64,000 nt of DNA from Ignavibacteriota bacterium. GTDB taxonomy: Bacteria > Bacteroidota > Ignavibacteria > Ignavibacteriales > Melioribacteraceae. Both the position numbers and the translations under genes were made by a program. Numbering within the stretch: the stretch's first letter is position 1; every line of letters starts with the position of its first letter. The notes beneath the pieces were generated by a model, which ran no database searches, was not told the origin of the DNA, and was given only the letters and a program-made list of their open reading frames with translations. Where the stretch lies: assembly GCA_002698995.1 (NCBI GenBank), contig PAAX01000007.1, positions 1 through 64,000 on the forward strand, read 5' to 3'. This document shows positions 7,150 through 15,112 of the stretch, one piece after another.

Positions 7150-8361
7150 ATGATCAGATTTCTTACTGCTGGAGAATCTCACGGTAAAGGTTTAACGGTT
7201 ATTGTTGAAGGTTTTCCATCTAACATAAAAATAGAAAATGAATATATAAATTATCATTTAAGTCGCAGACAGATGGGATATGGACGCGGCGGTAGAATGA
7301 AAATTGAAACTGATGCTGCTGAAATTAACGGTGGAATCCGGTTTCAAAAAACTCTAGGTTCACCAATTTCTATGTTTATTCAGAATCGTGACTGGGTAAA
7401 CTGGGAAGAAAAAATGACCGAACATAAGCCTAAAGATAAAACTGAAAAAATTACTATTCCTCGTCCCGGACACGCAGATTTAGTAGGTATTTCAAAATAT
7501 AATTTTAGTGATATAAGAAATTCGATTGAAAGATCGAGTGCCAGAGAAACTGCTGCTAGAGTTGCGGCATGTTCAATTGCCAGAAGCTTTTTAGATAACT
7601 TCGGAATTAAAGTCGGTAGTTTTGTTGAAAATATCGGTGGTATTTATCCAAAGAAAAATTTTGCGGATGAATTATTTCTGAATAATGTTGAAGATGATCT
7701 TGATGCTTGGGAAATTGCTAAGCAGGCTGATGAAAGCTCAGTTAGAGTTCTGGATAAGGATCAAGAGACAAAAATTATAAACAAAATTAAAAAAGCTAAA
7801 AAGCAAGGGGATACTCTAGGCGGAACTATGATAGCTTTTGCCACCAGTGTTCCGTTGGGATTGGGAAGTTTTATTCATTACGATACAAAACTTGATGCTG
7901 CAATTGCTCATTCAATGATGTCAATTAATGCTGTTAAGGGTGTTGAAATTGGAACAGGATTTCATTCAGCAAATATTTTTGGTTCAGAATCTCATGATGA
8001 AATAGTTTATGAGAATAATAACTTCTCAAGAAAAACAAATAGAGCAGGGGGAATTGAAGGAGGAATTTCTACAGGGCTGCCGATTATTGTAAGAGTTGCC
8101 ATGAAACCAATTGCAACTTTAATGTCGCCGATTGAAACCGTTGATTTATCTTCATTTAAATCCATTCAAGCTAGAAGAGAAAGAAGTGATTTTGTGGCTG
8201 TTCCAGCATGTGCTGTAATTGCTGAATCAATGCTGGCTTGGACTTTGGCGGATTTCTTCCTAAAGAAATTTGGCGGCGATTCTTTAGAAGAGACGATTGA
8301 TAATTATAAGACTTATACAAAAAAATTAAACAACAGAATTAAAAAGAATTTTAAGAAGTGA
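7150..8361 (+). CDS. aroC: Chorismate synthase
   Basis: A 403-residue flavoenzyme making chorismate from EPSP, the last step of the shikimate pathway. The N-terminus MIRFLTAGESHG with SHG at 10-12 is the family signature; RRQMGYGRGGRM (about 41-52), RAGGIEGGIS and the C-terminal QARRERSDFVAVPA segment follow. I chose the ATG at 7150 because the family starts immediately before this motif; the frame is open upstream for 26 more codons without family similarity. An AGGGAAAA stretch lies upstream. It leads a tight operon with the hydrolase (1-base gap), ABC genes and a carboxyltransferase. Confidence 0.96.
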   Translation: MIRFLTAGESHGKGLTVIVEGFPSNIKIENEYINYHLSRRQMGYGRGGRMKIETDAAEINGGIRFQKTLGSPISMFIQNRDWVNWEEKMTEHKPKDKTEKITIPRPGHADLVGISKYNFSDIRNSIERSSARETAARVAACSIARSFLDNFGIKVGSFVENIGGIYPKKNFADELFLNNVEDDLDAWEIAKQADESSVRVLDKDQETKIINKIKKAKKQGDTLGGTMIAFATSVPLGLGSFIHYDTKLDAAIAHSMMSINAVKGVEIGTGFHSANIFGSESHDEIVYENNNFSRKTNRAGGIEGGISTGLPIIVRVAMKPIATLMSPIETVDLSSFKSIQARRERSDFVAVPACAVIAESMLAWTLADFFLKKFGGDSLEETIDNYKTYTKKLNNRIKKNFKK

Positions 8362-8362
8362 T

Positions 8363-9004
8363 ATGCTAAAAATTAAGAGATTCGTTTTCAGTTCTTTTAT
8401 GGAAAACTCTTATGTTGTTTTTGATGATCAATCAAAAGAGGCTGCATGTATTGATCCTGGTTGTTTAACAACTTTTGAAGAAAATGAATTGAAAAATTTT
8501 ATTGAAGAAAATTCACTTCAGCTTAAGTACCTCATAAATACTCACTGCCATTTAGATCATATTTTTGGAAATGCATTTGTTACAGATTATTTTGATGTAA
8601 AGTTCTACGCACCGGAAAAAGATATGTTTCTGCTGGAAGAAATGCCAAACATAGCAGCTAAATATGGCTGTTCCGTAAAATCATCTCCAAAACCGGATGT
8701 TTATATCACTGAAGATATTGAACTGAAAATTGGTGAAATAAAAATTAAATTTCTTTTTACACCGGGTCATACACCTGGTGAATATTGTCTTGTTTTTCAT
8801 TCTCAAAAAGTTTTATTTAGTGGCGATGTGTTATTTCTGGAAAGCATTGGAAGAACAGATTTGCCAGGCGGAGATTTTAATACTTTGATTAATTCTATTC
8901 ATACCAAATTATTTACTTTGGATGATGATTTTGTTGTTTTTCCCGGGCATGGTGACTCAACTTCAATCGGTTATGAAAAGAAAAATAATCCATTTTTATC
9001 ATGA
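8363..9004 (+). CDS. MBL-fold (glyoxalase II-like) metal-dependent hydrolase
   Basis: A 213-residue cytoplasmic metallo-beta-lactamase-fold enzyme. The THCHLDH motif (60-66) gives the HxHxDH dinuclear metal site; FTPGHTPGE, FSGDVLF and a late PGHGDST supply the remaining ligands. The compact size resembles the small hydroxyacylglutathione-hydrolase-like or YcbL group that is widespread in bacteria. The substrate is not known. The gene follows aroC by one base and overlaps the next gene by 4 bases (ATGA). Confidence 0.88.
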   Translation: MLKIKRFVFSSFMENSYVVFDDQSKEAACIDPGCLTTFEENELKNFIEENSLQLKYLINTHCHLDHIFGNAFVTDYFDVKFYAPEKDMFLLEEMPNIAAKYGCSVKSSPKPDVYITEDIELKIGEIKIKFLFTPGHTPGEYCLVFHSQKVLFSGDVLFLESIGRTDLPGGDFNTLINSIHTKLFTLDDDFVVFPGHGDSTSIGYEKKNNPFLS

Positions 9005-9750
9005 AGGAGTTTAAAATCGAAAAGAAAAAAAATATCTTTTTAATTTATTTCTCATTTCTACTTTTGTATATAATTCTTGGTGAGCTTACACCAATTTTAA
9101 ACTTTTTACCTAAACCTCAAATTTTACTCGATTCTTTTTTTTCTCTTTGGACTGATTATAATTTATTAGCAGAACTTGGCATAACAACTTTCACTGTTTA
9201 TGTGGGAATCTTTTTAGGAGTTTTAATATTAGAAATTACTTCGGGAGTTCTTGTCAAATTTTTAAGCAGTAATAAATATTCTCTTGAGCTGTTTAAGTTT
9301 CTAAAGTATTTCCCGGCGTTTTTCTTTGCAATACTTTTTTCTTTCTGGTTTCCGGTTTCTATTATAGCTCAATTAGTTTTTGTTGTTCTTGCCTTTGTTT
9401 CTATTATGTTTGTCCCAATTCAAAATGCATTAAAAAATGTAAATGAAAGTTATGTTGATTCTGCATTAAGTTACAAGGTAAGTGAGTCCAAGCTTTCAAA
9501 AATAATTTGGAAAGATTCTCAACCAAAAATTTATTCCAATCTTAATAGAATTCATTATTACGTTTGGACTTTAGTTATGATCTTCGAATATATCGGTACT
9601 TTTAATGGAGTTGGATCAGTTTATTATAATGCGCATAATTACAATGATTATGCTGCCTTTTTTAGTCTTGCAGTTTTAATCGCATTCCTAATTTGGATAG
9701 GAGATTCATTAATAATTCTAATTAAGAATAAGTTAATCGATTGGGAGTAA
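9001..9750 (+). CDS. ABC transporter permease, SsuC/TauC-like
   Basis: A 249-residue membrane protein with about six helices in the arrangement of binding-protein-dependent permeases of the nitrate/sulfonate/taurine group. A degenerate EAA loop is visible (NESYVDSALSYKVSESKLS), but the usual LGA glycine is replaced. It overlaps the upstream hydrolase gene (ATGA at 9001) and is followed 3 bases later by the ATPase gene. No substrate-binding protein gene is nearby, so the cargo cannot be stated. The degenerate coupling loop matches the degenerate partner ATPase. Confidence 0.75.
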   Translation: MKEFKIEKKKNIFLIYFSFLLLYIILGELTPILNFLPKPQILLDSFFSLWTDYNLLAELGITTFTVYVGIFLGVLILEITSGVLVKFLSSNKYSLELFKFLKYFPAFFFAILFSFWFPVSIIAQLVFVVLAFVSIMFVPIQNALKNVNESYVDSALSYKVSESKLSKIIWKDSQPKIYSNLNRIHYYVWTLVMIFEYIGTFNGVGSVYYNAHNYNDYAAFFSLAVLIAFLIWIGDSLIILIKNKLIDWE

Positions 9751-9753
9751 GTT

Positions 9754-10500
9754 TTGAGTAATTCTACAATTAAACTAAATAAATTGGGTAAAAACTATTT
9801 CGATAAAATTGGAAATAAATTAGAAGTATTAAAAAATGTAAGCGCGGAAATTTATCCTAATAAAATTACAGCTTTTCTTGCTCCTCAAGGTTCAGGTAAA
9901 TCATCATTGTTAAAAATAATTGCCGGAATTGAAACTCATTCAAATGGTGATTTAATTTGTAATTCAAAAGTTGTTTACATTCCTAGTGAACCTTCTTCTT
10001 TTCCTTGGTTAACAGTTAAAGAAAATATTCTTGATGAAAATAATATTTCAAATGAAGAATTAACTTCTATAATAAAACTTGTTGGATTAAAAGGTTACGA
10101 AGATCATAAACCAGACAACAGAAGTATTGGTTTTAGATTTAGAATTTCATTGGCAAAAGCAATTGCATATAAAGCCGATTTTATAATTCTGGATGAAGTT
10201 TTCAGTTTAATGAGTTCTGAATCCAAAGTTGAACTATATGAACTGATAAAAAAATTAAGCAAAGAAGGATTTTCATTTATAATAGGAACGAGCAACATTA
10301 CCGAAGCTTTATATTTAGCATCAGAGATTTATTTATTAAGTGCTAAACCAGGAGAAATAATTAGCAAGATTGATAATAAAGAATCAGAAAATTATACATT
10401 GCATTCAATTGCAGAAGAAAAATTTATATCAAAAAGAAATAATATTGAAAATATTTTTAAGAAGGAATATTCACAAGTATTTGCAAAACTCACTATCTAA
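9754..10500 (+). CDS. Degenerate ABC transporter ATP-binding protein
   Basis: A 248-residue nucleotide-binding domain of the SsuB/TauB type, starting at TTG 9754 with GGGAG (9743-9747) upstream. Walker A is APQGSGKS (43-50) and Walker B is FIILDE (143-148), both usable. Other conserved elements are changed: the Q-loop glutamine is serine (IPSEP, 76-80), the signature LSGG reads RSIG (123-126), the D-loop SALD reads SLMS (151-154), and the H-loop histidine is serine (GTSNITEA, 178-185). ATP may be bound but hydrolysis is doubtful. The permease partner directly precedes it. It could be a half-active subunit, a regulatory form or a decaying gene, although the frame is intact. Confidence 0.78.
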   Translation: MSNSTIKLNKLGKNYFDKIGNKLEVLKNVSAEIYPNKITAFLAPQGSGKSSLLKIIAGIETHSNGDLICNSKVVYIPSEPSSFPWLTVKENILDENNISNEELTSIIKLVGLKGYEDHKPDNRSIGFRFRISLAKAIAYKADFIILDEVFSLMSSESKVELYELIKKLSKEGFSFIIGTSNITEALYLASEIYLLSAKPGEIISKIDNKESENYTLHSIAEEKFISKRNNIENIFKKEYSQVFAKLTI

Positions 10501-10506
10501 TTGGTT

Positions 10507-12051
10507 ATGAAAGAAAAAATTGATCAACTCAAAAAATTAAGAGAAGAAGCCCAAAAAGGGGGCGGTGAAGAAAAAATTAAATCTCAGCATGAAAAGGGAA
10601 AACTTACCGCCAGAGAAAGAATTGATCTTTTAGTTGATGAAGGAAGCTTTAGTGAAATTGATATGTTTGTAAAACATAGAACTTCTGATTTTAATCTTGA
10701 TAAACAAAAAATTTTAGGTGATGGAGTTGTAACCGGTTTTGCAAGAATTGACGGAAGACCAATTGCTCTTTACAGTCAAGATTTCACTGTTTTCGGCGGT
10801 TCGTTATCTGAATCCCACGCAGAAAAAATCTGCAAGATTATGGATCTTGCCATGAAAATGGGAATACCTGTCATAGGATTAAATGATTCCGGCGGTGCAA
10901 GAATTCAAGAAGGAGTTGTCTCTTTAGGTGGTTATGCCGATATATTTTTAAGAAATACACTTGCAAGTGGTGTTATTCCACAAATATCTGCAATTTTAGG
11001 TCCTTGTGCCGGTGGAGCTGTCTATTCACCAGCAATTACTGATTTTATATTTATGGTTAAACATACAAGCCACATGTTTGTAACCGGACCGAATGTTGTA
11101 AAAACCGTCACTCATGAAGAAGTTACTTTTGAAGATTTAGGAGGCGCAGATACTCATTCGGTAAAAAGCGGTGTTGCTCATTTTTCCTTTGAAAATGAAT
11201 TAGAAGTATTTCAAAATATCAGAAAATTGATTTCATATCTTCCGCTAAATTGGAAAGATAGATCACCTGAAAAAGAATTTAACTTTGACCAAGATTTTAT
11301 AGAGACAAAACTAGATAATATTATTCCCGATAATCCAAACAAACCTTACGATATGAAAGAAATAATTCATCTTCTTTTAGATGATGAAGAATTTTTGGAA
11401 GTTCATGCAAATTATGCTGAGAACTTAATAGTTGGATTCGGCAGAATTGGCGGCATTTCTGTAGGGATTGTTGCAAACCAACCCTCAATATTAGCAGGAG
11501 TTTTGGATATTAATGCTTCAGTTAAAGGGGCAAGATTTATAAGATTCTGCGATGCATTTAATATTCCCATTCTTACTCTTGAAGATGTACCCGGATTTAT
11601 GCCCGGAACTGAACAAGAATGGAACGGAATAATTAGACATGGCTCAAAACTACTTTTTGCGTATTGTGAAGCTACTGTTCCAAAAGTAACAGTAATTACT
11701 AGAAAAGCTTATGGCGGAGCTTATGATGTGATGAATTCAAAACATATTCGCGGCGACTTTAATTTTGCATGGCCTTCTGCGGAGATTGCCGTGATGGGAC
11801 CAAAAGGTGCTGTAGAAATTATTTTCAAAAGAGAAATTGATAAAGCAGAAGATAAAGAATCAAGACTAAATCAATTGATTTCTGAATACACAGAAAAATT
11901 TGCAAATCCATACATTGCCGCAGAAAGAGGTTATGTAGATGATGTGATTTTGCCCTCAGAAACAAGATTAAGACTGATAAATACCTTTCAACTATTGAAA
12001 AATAAAGTCGATAATAACCCAAAAAGGAAGCATTGCAATATTCCGTTGTAA
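10507..12051 (+). CDS. pccB: Acyl-CoA carboxylase beta subunit, propionyl-CoA type
   Basis: A 514-residue carboxyltransferase of the PccB/MmdA type. It carries [15 protein letters not shown] near the N-terminus, [25 protein letters not shown], a central [13 protein letters not shown] segment, [13 protein letters not shown] and [11 protein letters not shown], all classic for propionyl-CoA carboxylase beta or the methylmalonyl-CoA decarboxylase alpha chain. I prefer the ATG at 10507; a TTG at 10501 is also in frame. It ends the aroC operon. With MeaB at 4445 it supports a propionyl-CoA to methylmalonyl-CoA step. It is distinct from the carboxyltransferase at 2787-4442. Without its alpha subunit, a decarboxylating sodium-pump role cannot be excluded. 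Confidence 0.9.
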   Translation: MKEKIDQLKKLREEAQKGGGEEKIKSQHEKGKLTARERIDLLVDEGSFSEIDMFVKHRTSDFNLDKQKILGDGVVTGFARIDGRPIALYSQDFTVFGGSLSESHAEKICKIMDLAMKMGIPVIGLNDSGGARIQEGVVSLGGYADIFLRNTLASGVIPQISAILGPCAGGAVYSPAITDFIFMVKHTSHMFVTGPNVVKTVTHEEVTFEDLGGADTHSVKSGVAHFSFENELEVFQNIRKLISYLPLNWKDRSPEKEFNFDQDFIETKLDNIIPDNPNKPYDMKEIIHLLLDDEEFLEVHANYAENLIVGFGRIGGISVGIVANQPSILAGVLDINASVKGARFIRFCDAFNIPILTLEDVPGFMPGTEQEWNGIIRHGSKLLFAYCEATVPKVTVITRKAYGGAYDVMNSKHIRGDFNFAWPSAEIAVMGPKGAVEIIFKREIDKAEDKESRLNQLISEYTEKFANPYIAAERGYVDDVILPSETRLRLINTFQLLKNKVDNNPKRKHCNIPL

Positions 12052-12083
12052 ATCAATTGCTTTCTCTCTAAATTATTTTATAA

Positions 12084-12118
12084 CAAGAATTTATGTGAAT
12101 CACATAATATTTTTCTTG
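12084..12118. promoter_or_regulatory. Nested palindrome upstream of the transglycosylase gene
   Basis: A perfect 17-bp palindrome, TTATGTGA-A-TCACATAA (12091-12107), is framed by CAAGAA (12084-12089) and TTCTTG (12113-12118). It lies 55 bases before the GTG start at 12173. The half-sites look like a dimeric regulator operator; the one-base spacer excludes a standard CRP/FNR site. The regulator is unknown. Confidence 0.35.
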
Positions 12119-12172
12119 ATAATATTTATGTAAGGATATATATTGCAATATAATCTTCAAAAAGGAGTTCGT

Positions 12173-14929
12173 GTGAAAAAATCTTTAAAAATCCTATCAT
12201 TTTTTATATTCTCACTTATTTTAACTTCCTGCGGTCTTTTTGAAAGTGCATCTACAAATAATCAAAATGAAGAAAGTTCAGTTGTTGTAGATCCAAATAT
12301 TCTAATAAATGAAATGTTGGAAGAAGCTAGACAGAATTATGTTGATGCTTTAACCAATCAAAAATTAGGATTTAAAAAAGAGGCAATTCTAAATTATGAA
12401 AACTCATTAAGTATCATAAATAAATTAAGTTATTACCCGGATATTGACGAAAATTTTGCCTATTTGGAATTGCAAACATCTATAGTAGAAGATTATAAAG
12501 GATTTATAGAAAGTTTAGATGAAATTCCTTCAGATGTTTCAGTTTCAGCTTTAGAAGAATGGATGTTTAAAAATATCCCCGAAATTCAAATATCTGAAGA
12601 AAACGATGAAGAAAATTCCGAAGTTAAAAACATAATTGTAGTTGGAGAATTTCCTTTAGAAATTAACAATTACGTTGAACAGTTTATTGAATATTTCAAT
12701 GGAAAAGGGAGAAGACATATCGAAACCTGGCTTTCTCGTTCAGGTAAATACTTTCCAATGATGGCAAGAATTTTTGCCGAAGAGCAAGTCCCTCAGCAGT
12801 TAATATTTTTAAGTATGGTTGAAAGTGGTTTGAATCCGACTGCAAGAAGCTGGGCAAGAGCAGTTGGTTTATGGCAGTTTGTTAAAGCTACCGGAAAAAC
12901 TTATGATTTAGATGTTGATTTCTATTTTGATGAAAGAAGAGATCCTGAAAAAGCTACTAGAGCTGCTGCAAGACATTTAAGAGATTTATATTATAGTTTA
13001 GGTGACTGGTACTTGGCTTTATCAGCTTATAATGCGGGTGAAGGAAGAGTTAAGCGTGCACAAAGAAGATCAGGCGGAGATGATTTCTGGGCAATTAGAA
13101 AACACTTACCAAGAGAAACCAGAAATTATGTCCCTCAATATATTGCAGTAACTTTAATCGCAAGTCAGCCGGAGAAATATGGTTTTACTAATATCCAATT
13201 TGAAAAACCATACGATTATGAGGTCTTTAATGTTGAAGGTGCAGTTGATTTAAAAGTGTTAGCTATGTGCGCCGGAGTAGATGAAGAAACTATAAGAGAT
13301 ATGAATCCTGAACTAACGCAGCATTGTACACCTCCGGATTTCTACGGCGGATATCCTTTAAGAATTCCAAAGAAAAGTGCTGCTGTTTTTGCTCAGAACT
13401 TATCTCAGATTCCAGATGAAGCAAAATTACAGTATGTAGTTCATACTGTTAGAAACGGTGAATCACTTTCTGAAATAGCTTACCGCTATGGTGTTAATAT
13501 GACTCAGCTTGCAAAGGTTAATAACATTTCAACTAAGTCAAGAATTTATCCAGGTGTTGATTTAAAAATTCCTATATCCGATTTCAATGAAAAAGATTAT
13601 TCATTTAACATTGATGGAGTTGCAGCATTTGAAGAAGATGAATTTGATCCAACTGTTGCACCTTATCAATTAATTGTTAATGAAAGTACCGGTGAAAATA
13701 ATTATAAAGAAATCTATGCAGAAAAAAGAAATCAACCGGTAGAAGTTATAATTCCTGAAGGAAGTGAAATAGTATCATATAAAGTTAAGAAGTTTGATAA
13801 TCTTATTGATATAGCTGATTTGTTTGACGTAAGAGTTTCTGATTTAAGAAATTGGAATAATCTTCCTTATACATCTGTAATTGTAGTTGGTCAAGAACTT
13901 AATATTTATGTTCCTTCGGAAAAGAAAGAATATTATGCTTCATTAAATGAATTAGATAGAAGTGAAAAAACTCAAAAATTATATAATGAATCTGGCGGTG
14001 AGTGGATTGAGCACAGAATTAGAAGAGGAGAATCGCTTTCCGTAATAGCAATGAAATATGGTGCAAGTATAAGCCAAATTAAAAAATGGAATGATCTTTC
14101 ATCAAACAGAATTTTTGTTGGAAAAAAATTAAAAATCTTTACCGGTAAATCTGAAGAGATAGCTTCAACTGATAATTCTAATCAGAAAGAAACATATTAT
14201 AGAATAAAAAGAGGGGATTCACTTAGCGAAATTGCAATGAAATTTGGAGTGAGAACCACTGATATTAAGAGATGGAATAATCTTGCAAGCAATAAAATTG
14301 TTGCCGGTAAAACATTAAAAATATTCGGACAGGATGACAATACATCAATCGGTGATAATACAGTTAAAACAAATTCAAACGTAGTTAATTATGAAATTAA
14401 ATCTGGTGATACAATAAGTGAAATAGCATTAAAATATAGAGTTAGCAGTACAGATATTAAAAAGTGGAATGATTTATCAAGCAATAAAATTGTAGTTGGT
14501 AAAACTCTTAAAATCTATTCAGATGAATCAAACGTTGATGACAATTCTGTTGCGGAATCATCTGAAGCTAAAACTTTGAAGGATAAAGACCAAGCAGTTC
14601 ATTACATAGTTAAAAAAGGGGATACAATAGGTCATATAGCTGAAAGATTTGGTATCTTATCTTCCGATATTAGAACATGGAATAATATTTCTGGAAGTAA
14701 AATTGTAGTTGGACAAGAATTAATTGTTTATCCTAATGAAAATTCAAGCAGCAGTTCCGAACAAGTTCCTTCATCTTCTAATGAAGAAAATATACATGTT
14801 GTTGAATCCGGTGAATCACTTTGGACAATTGCAAGAAAATATCAAATTACAGTAAGCAATTTGAAAAGCTGGAATAACTTATCATCTAATAAGATTAAAA
14901 TAGGGGATGAGTTAAGAATTTTGAACTAA
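12173..14929 (+). CDS. MltD-like lytic transglycosylase lipoprotein with seven LysM repeats
   Basis: A 918-residue lipoprotein that should cut glycan strands of peptidoglycan. The GTG at 12173 is chosen because AGGAG (12163-12167) lies five bases before it; an upstream TTG at 12143 has no such site. Residues 1-20 form a signal with the lipobox LTSC (17-20). The SLT domain follows, with the catalytic glutamate near residue 217 ([14 protein letters not shown]), [13 protein letters not shown] and [16 protein letters not shown]. The C-terminal half has seven LysM repeats (GESLSEIA-type), where MltD commonly has one to three; repeats 3 to 7 are very alike ([21 protein letters not shown] type), suggesting recent duplication. 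It is monocistronic by context, ending at the thiamine operon promoter. Confidence 0.93.
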   Translation: MKKSLKILSFFIFSLILTSCGLFESASTNNQNEESSVVVDPNILINEMLEEARQNYVDALTNQKLGFKKEAILNYENSLSIINKLSYYPDIDENFAYLELQTSIVEDYKGFIESLDEIPSDVSVSALEEWMFKNIPEIQISEENDEENSEVKNIIVVGEFPLEINNYVEQFIEYFNGKGRRHIETWLSRSGKYFPMMARIFAEEQVPQQLIFLSMVESGLNPTARSWARAVGLWQFVKATGKTYDLDVDFYFDERRDPEKATRAAARHLRDLYYSLGDWYLALSAYNAGEGRVKRAQRRSGGDDFWAIRKHLPRETRNYVPQYIAVTLIASQPEKYGFTNIQFEKPYDYEVFNVEGAVDLKVLAMCAGVDEETIRDMNPELTQHCTPPDFYGGYPLRIPKKSAAVFAQNLSQIPDEAKLQYVVHTVRNGESLSEIAYRYGVNMTQLAKVNNISTKSRIYPGVDLKIPISDFNEKDYSFNIDGVAAFEEDEFDPTVAPYQLIVNESTGENNYKEIYAEKRNQPVEVIIPEGSEIVSYKVKKFDNLIDIADLFDVRVSDLRNWNNLPYTSVIVVGQELNIYVPSEKKEYYASLNELDRSEKTQKLYNESGGEWIEHRIRRGESLSVIAMKYGASISQIKKWNDLSSNRIFVGKKLKIFTGKSEEIASTDNSNQKETYYRIKRGDSLSEIAMKFGVRTTDIKRWNNLASNKIVAGKTLKIFGQDDNTSIGDNTVKTNSNVVNYEIKSGDTISEIALKYRVSSTDIKKWNDLSSNKIVVGKTLKIYSDESNVDDNSVAESSEAKTLKDKDQAVHYIVKKGDTIGHIAERFGILSSDIRTWNNISGSKIVVGQELIVYPNENSSSSSEQVPSSSNEENIHVVESGESLWTIARKYQITVSNLKSWNNLSSNKIKIGDELRILN

Positions 14930-14950
14930 GTTCGTAATTTAGTAGGTTTG
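14920..14950 (+). promoter_or_regulatory. Bacteroidetes-type promoter for the thiamine operon
   Basis: TTTG at 14920-14923 and TAGGTTTG at 14943-14950 are separated by 19 bases, which matches the Bacteroidetes sigma consensus TTTG-N19-21-TAnnTTTG. Transcription would begin near 14957, just before the riboswitch. The -33 element lies inside the last codons of the transglycosylase gene. That this organism uses the same consensus is inferred. Confidence 0.5.
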
Positions 14951-14965
14951 TGTAAATAAATTTTG

Positions 14966-15048
14966 AAAGCCGTTAGGGGTGCCGATTTTGGCTGAGAAAA
15001 TACCCTTGAACCTGATCCGGATAATACCGGCGTAGGAAAACGCAAAAC
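14966..15048 (+). promoter_or_regulatory. TPP riboswitch (THI element)
   Basis: The conserved core is read directly: AGGGGTGCC (14975-14983), GGCTGAGA (14990-14997), TACCC (15001-15005), GAACCTGATCCGG (15008-15020) and ATAATACCGGCGTAGGAAAA (15021-15040). This is the pyrimidine-sensing and pyrophosphate-sensing architecture of the thiamine pyrophosphate aptamer, with P3 shortened to a small stem. It lies about 65 bases before a TonB receptor gene in a thiamine-related operon and is followed by an intrinsic terminator, so control is probably by premature termination when TPP is high. Confidence 0.96.
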
Positions 15049-15066
15049 GTTTTGTTATCTGTTTTG

Positions 15067-15088
15067 GCCGTTTTCTTAACGGCTTTTT
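15067..15088 (+). terminator. Riboswitch expression-platform terminator
   Basis: GCCGTT (15067-15072) pairs with AACGGC (15078-15083) over a 5-base loop, followed by TTTTT (15084-15088). The same hexamer GCCGTT occurs at the 5' edge of the aptamer (14969-14974), so AACGGC can pair with either copy. This gives a simple terminator/antiterminator choice. Confidence 0.75.
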
Positions 15089-15112
15089 CATTTTAAATGA
15101 AAGGAGATAACA

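Noticed and set aside
12091-12107. CRP/FNR binding site
   Set aside because: TGTGA and TCACA are separated by one base, not six, so it cannot be a standard CRP site; kept only as an unspecified palindrome.
12143-12172. TTG at 12143 as the transglycosylase start
   Set aside because: The GTG at 12173 has AGGAG five bases upstream and gives a clean lipoprotein signal; the ten extra residues would spoil the signal peptide.
13430-14929. DNA-level tandem repeat or CRISPR-like array
   Set aside because: The periodicity is the protein-level LysM repeat; spacers and exact direct repeats are absent.
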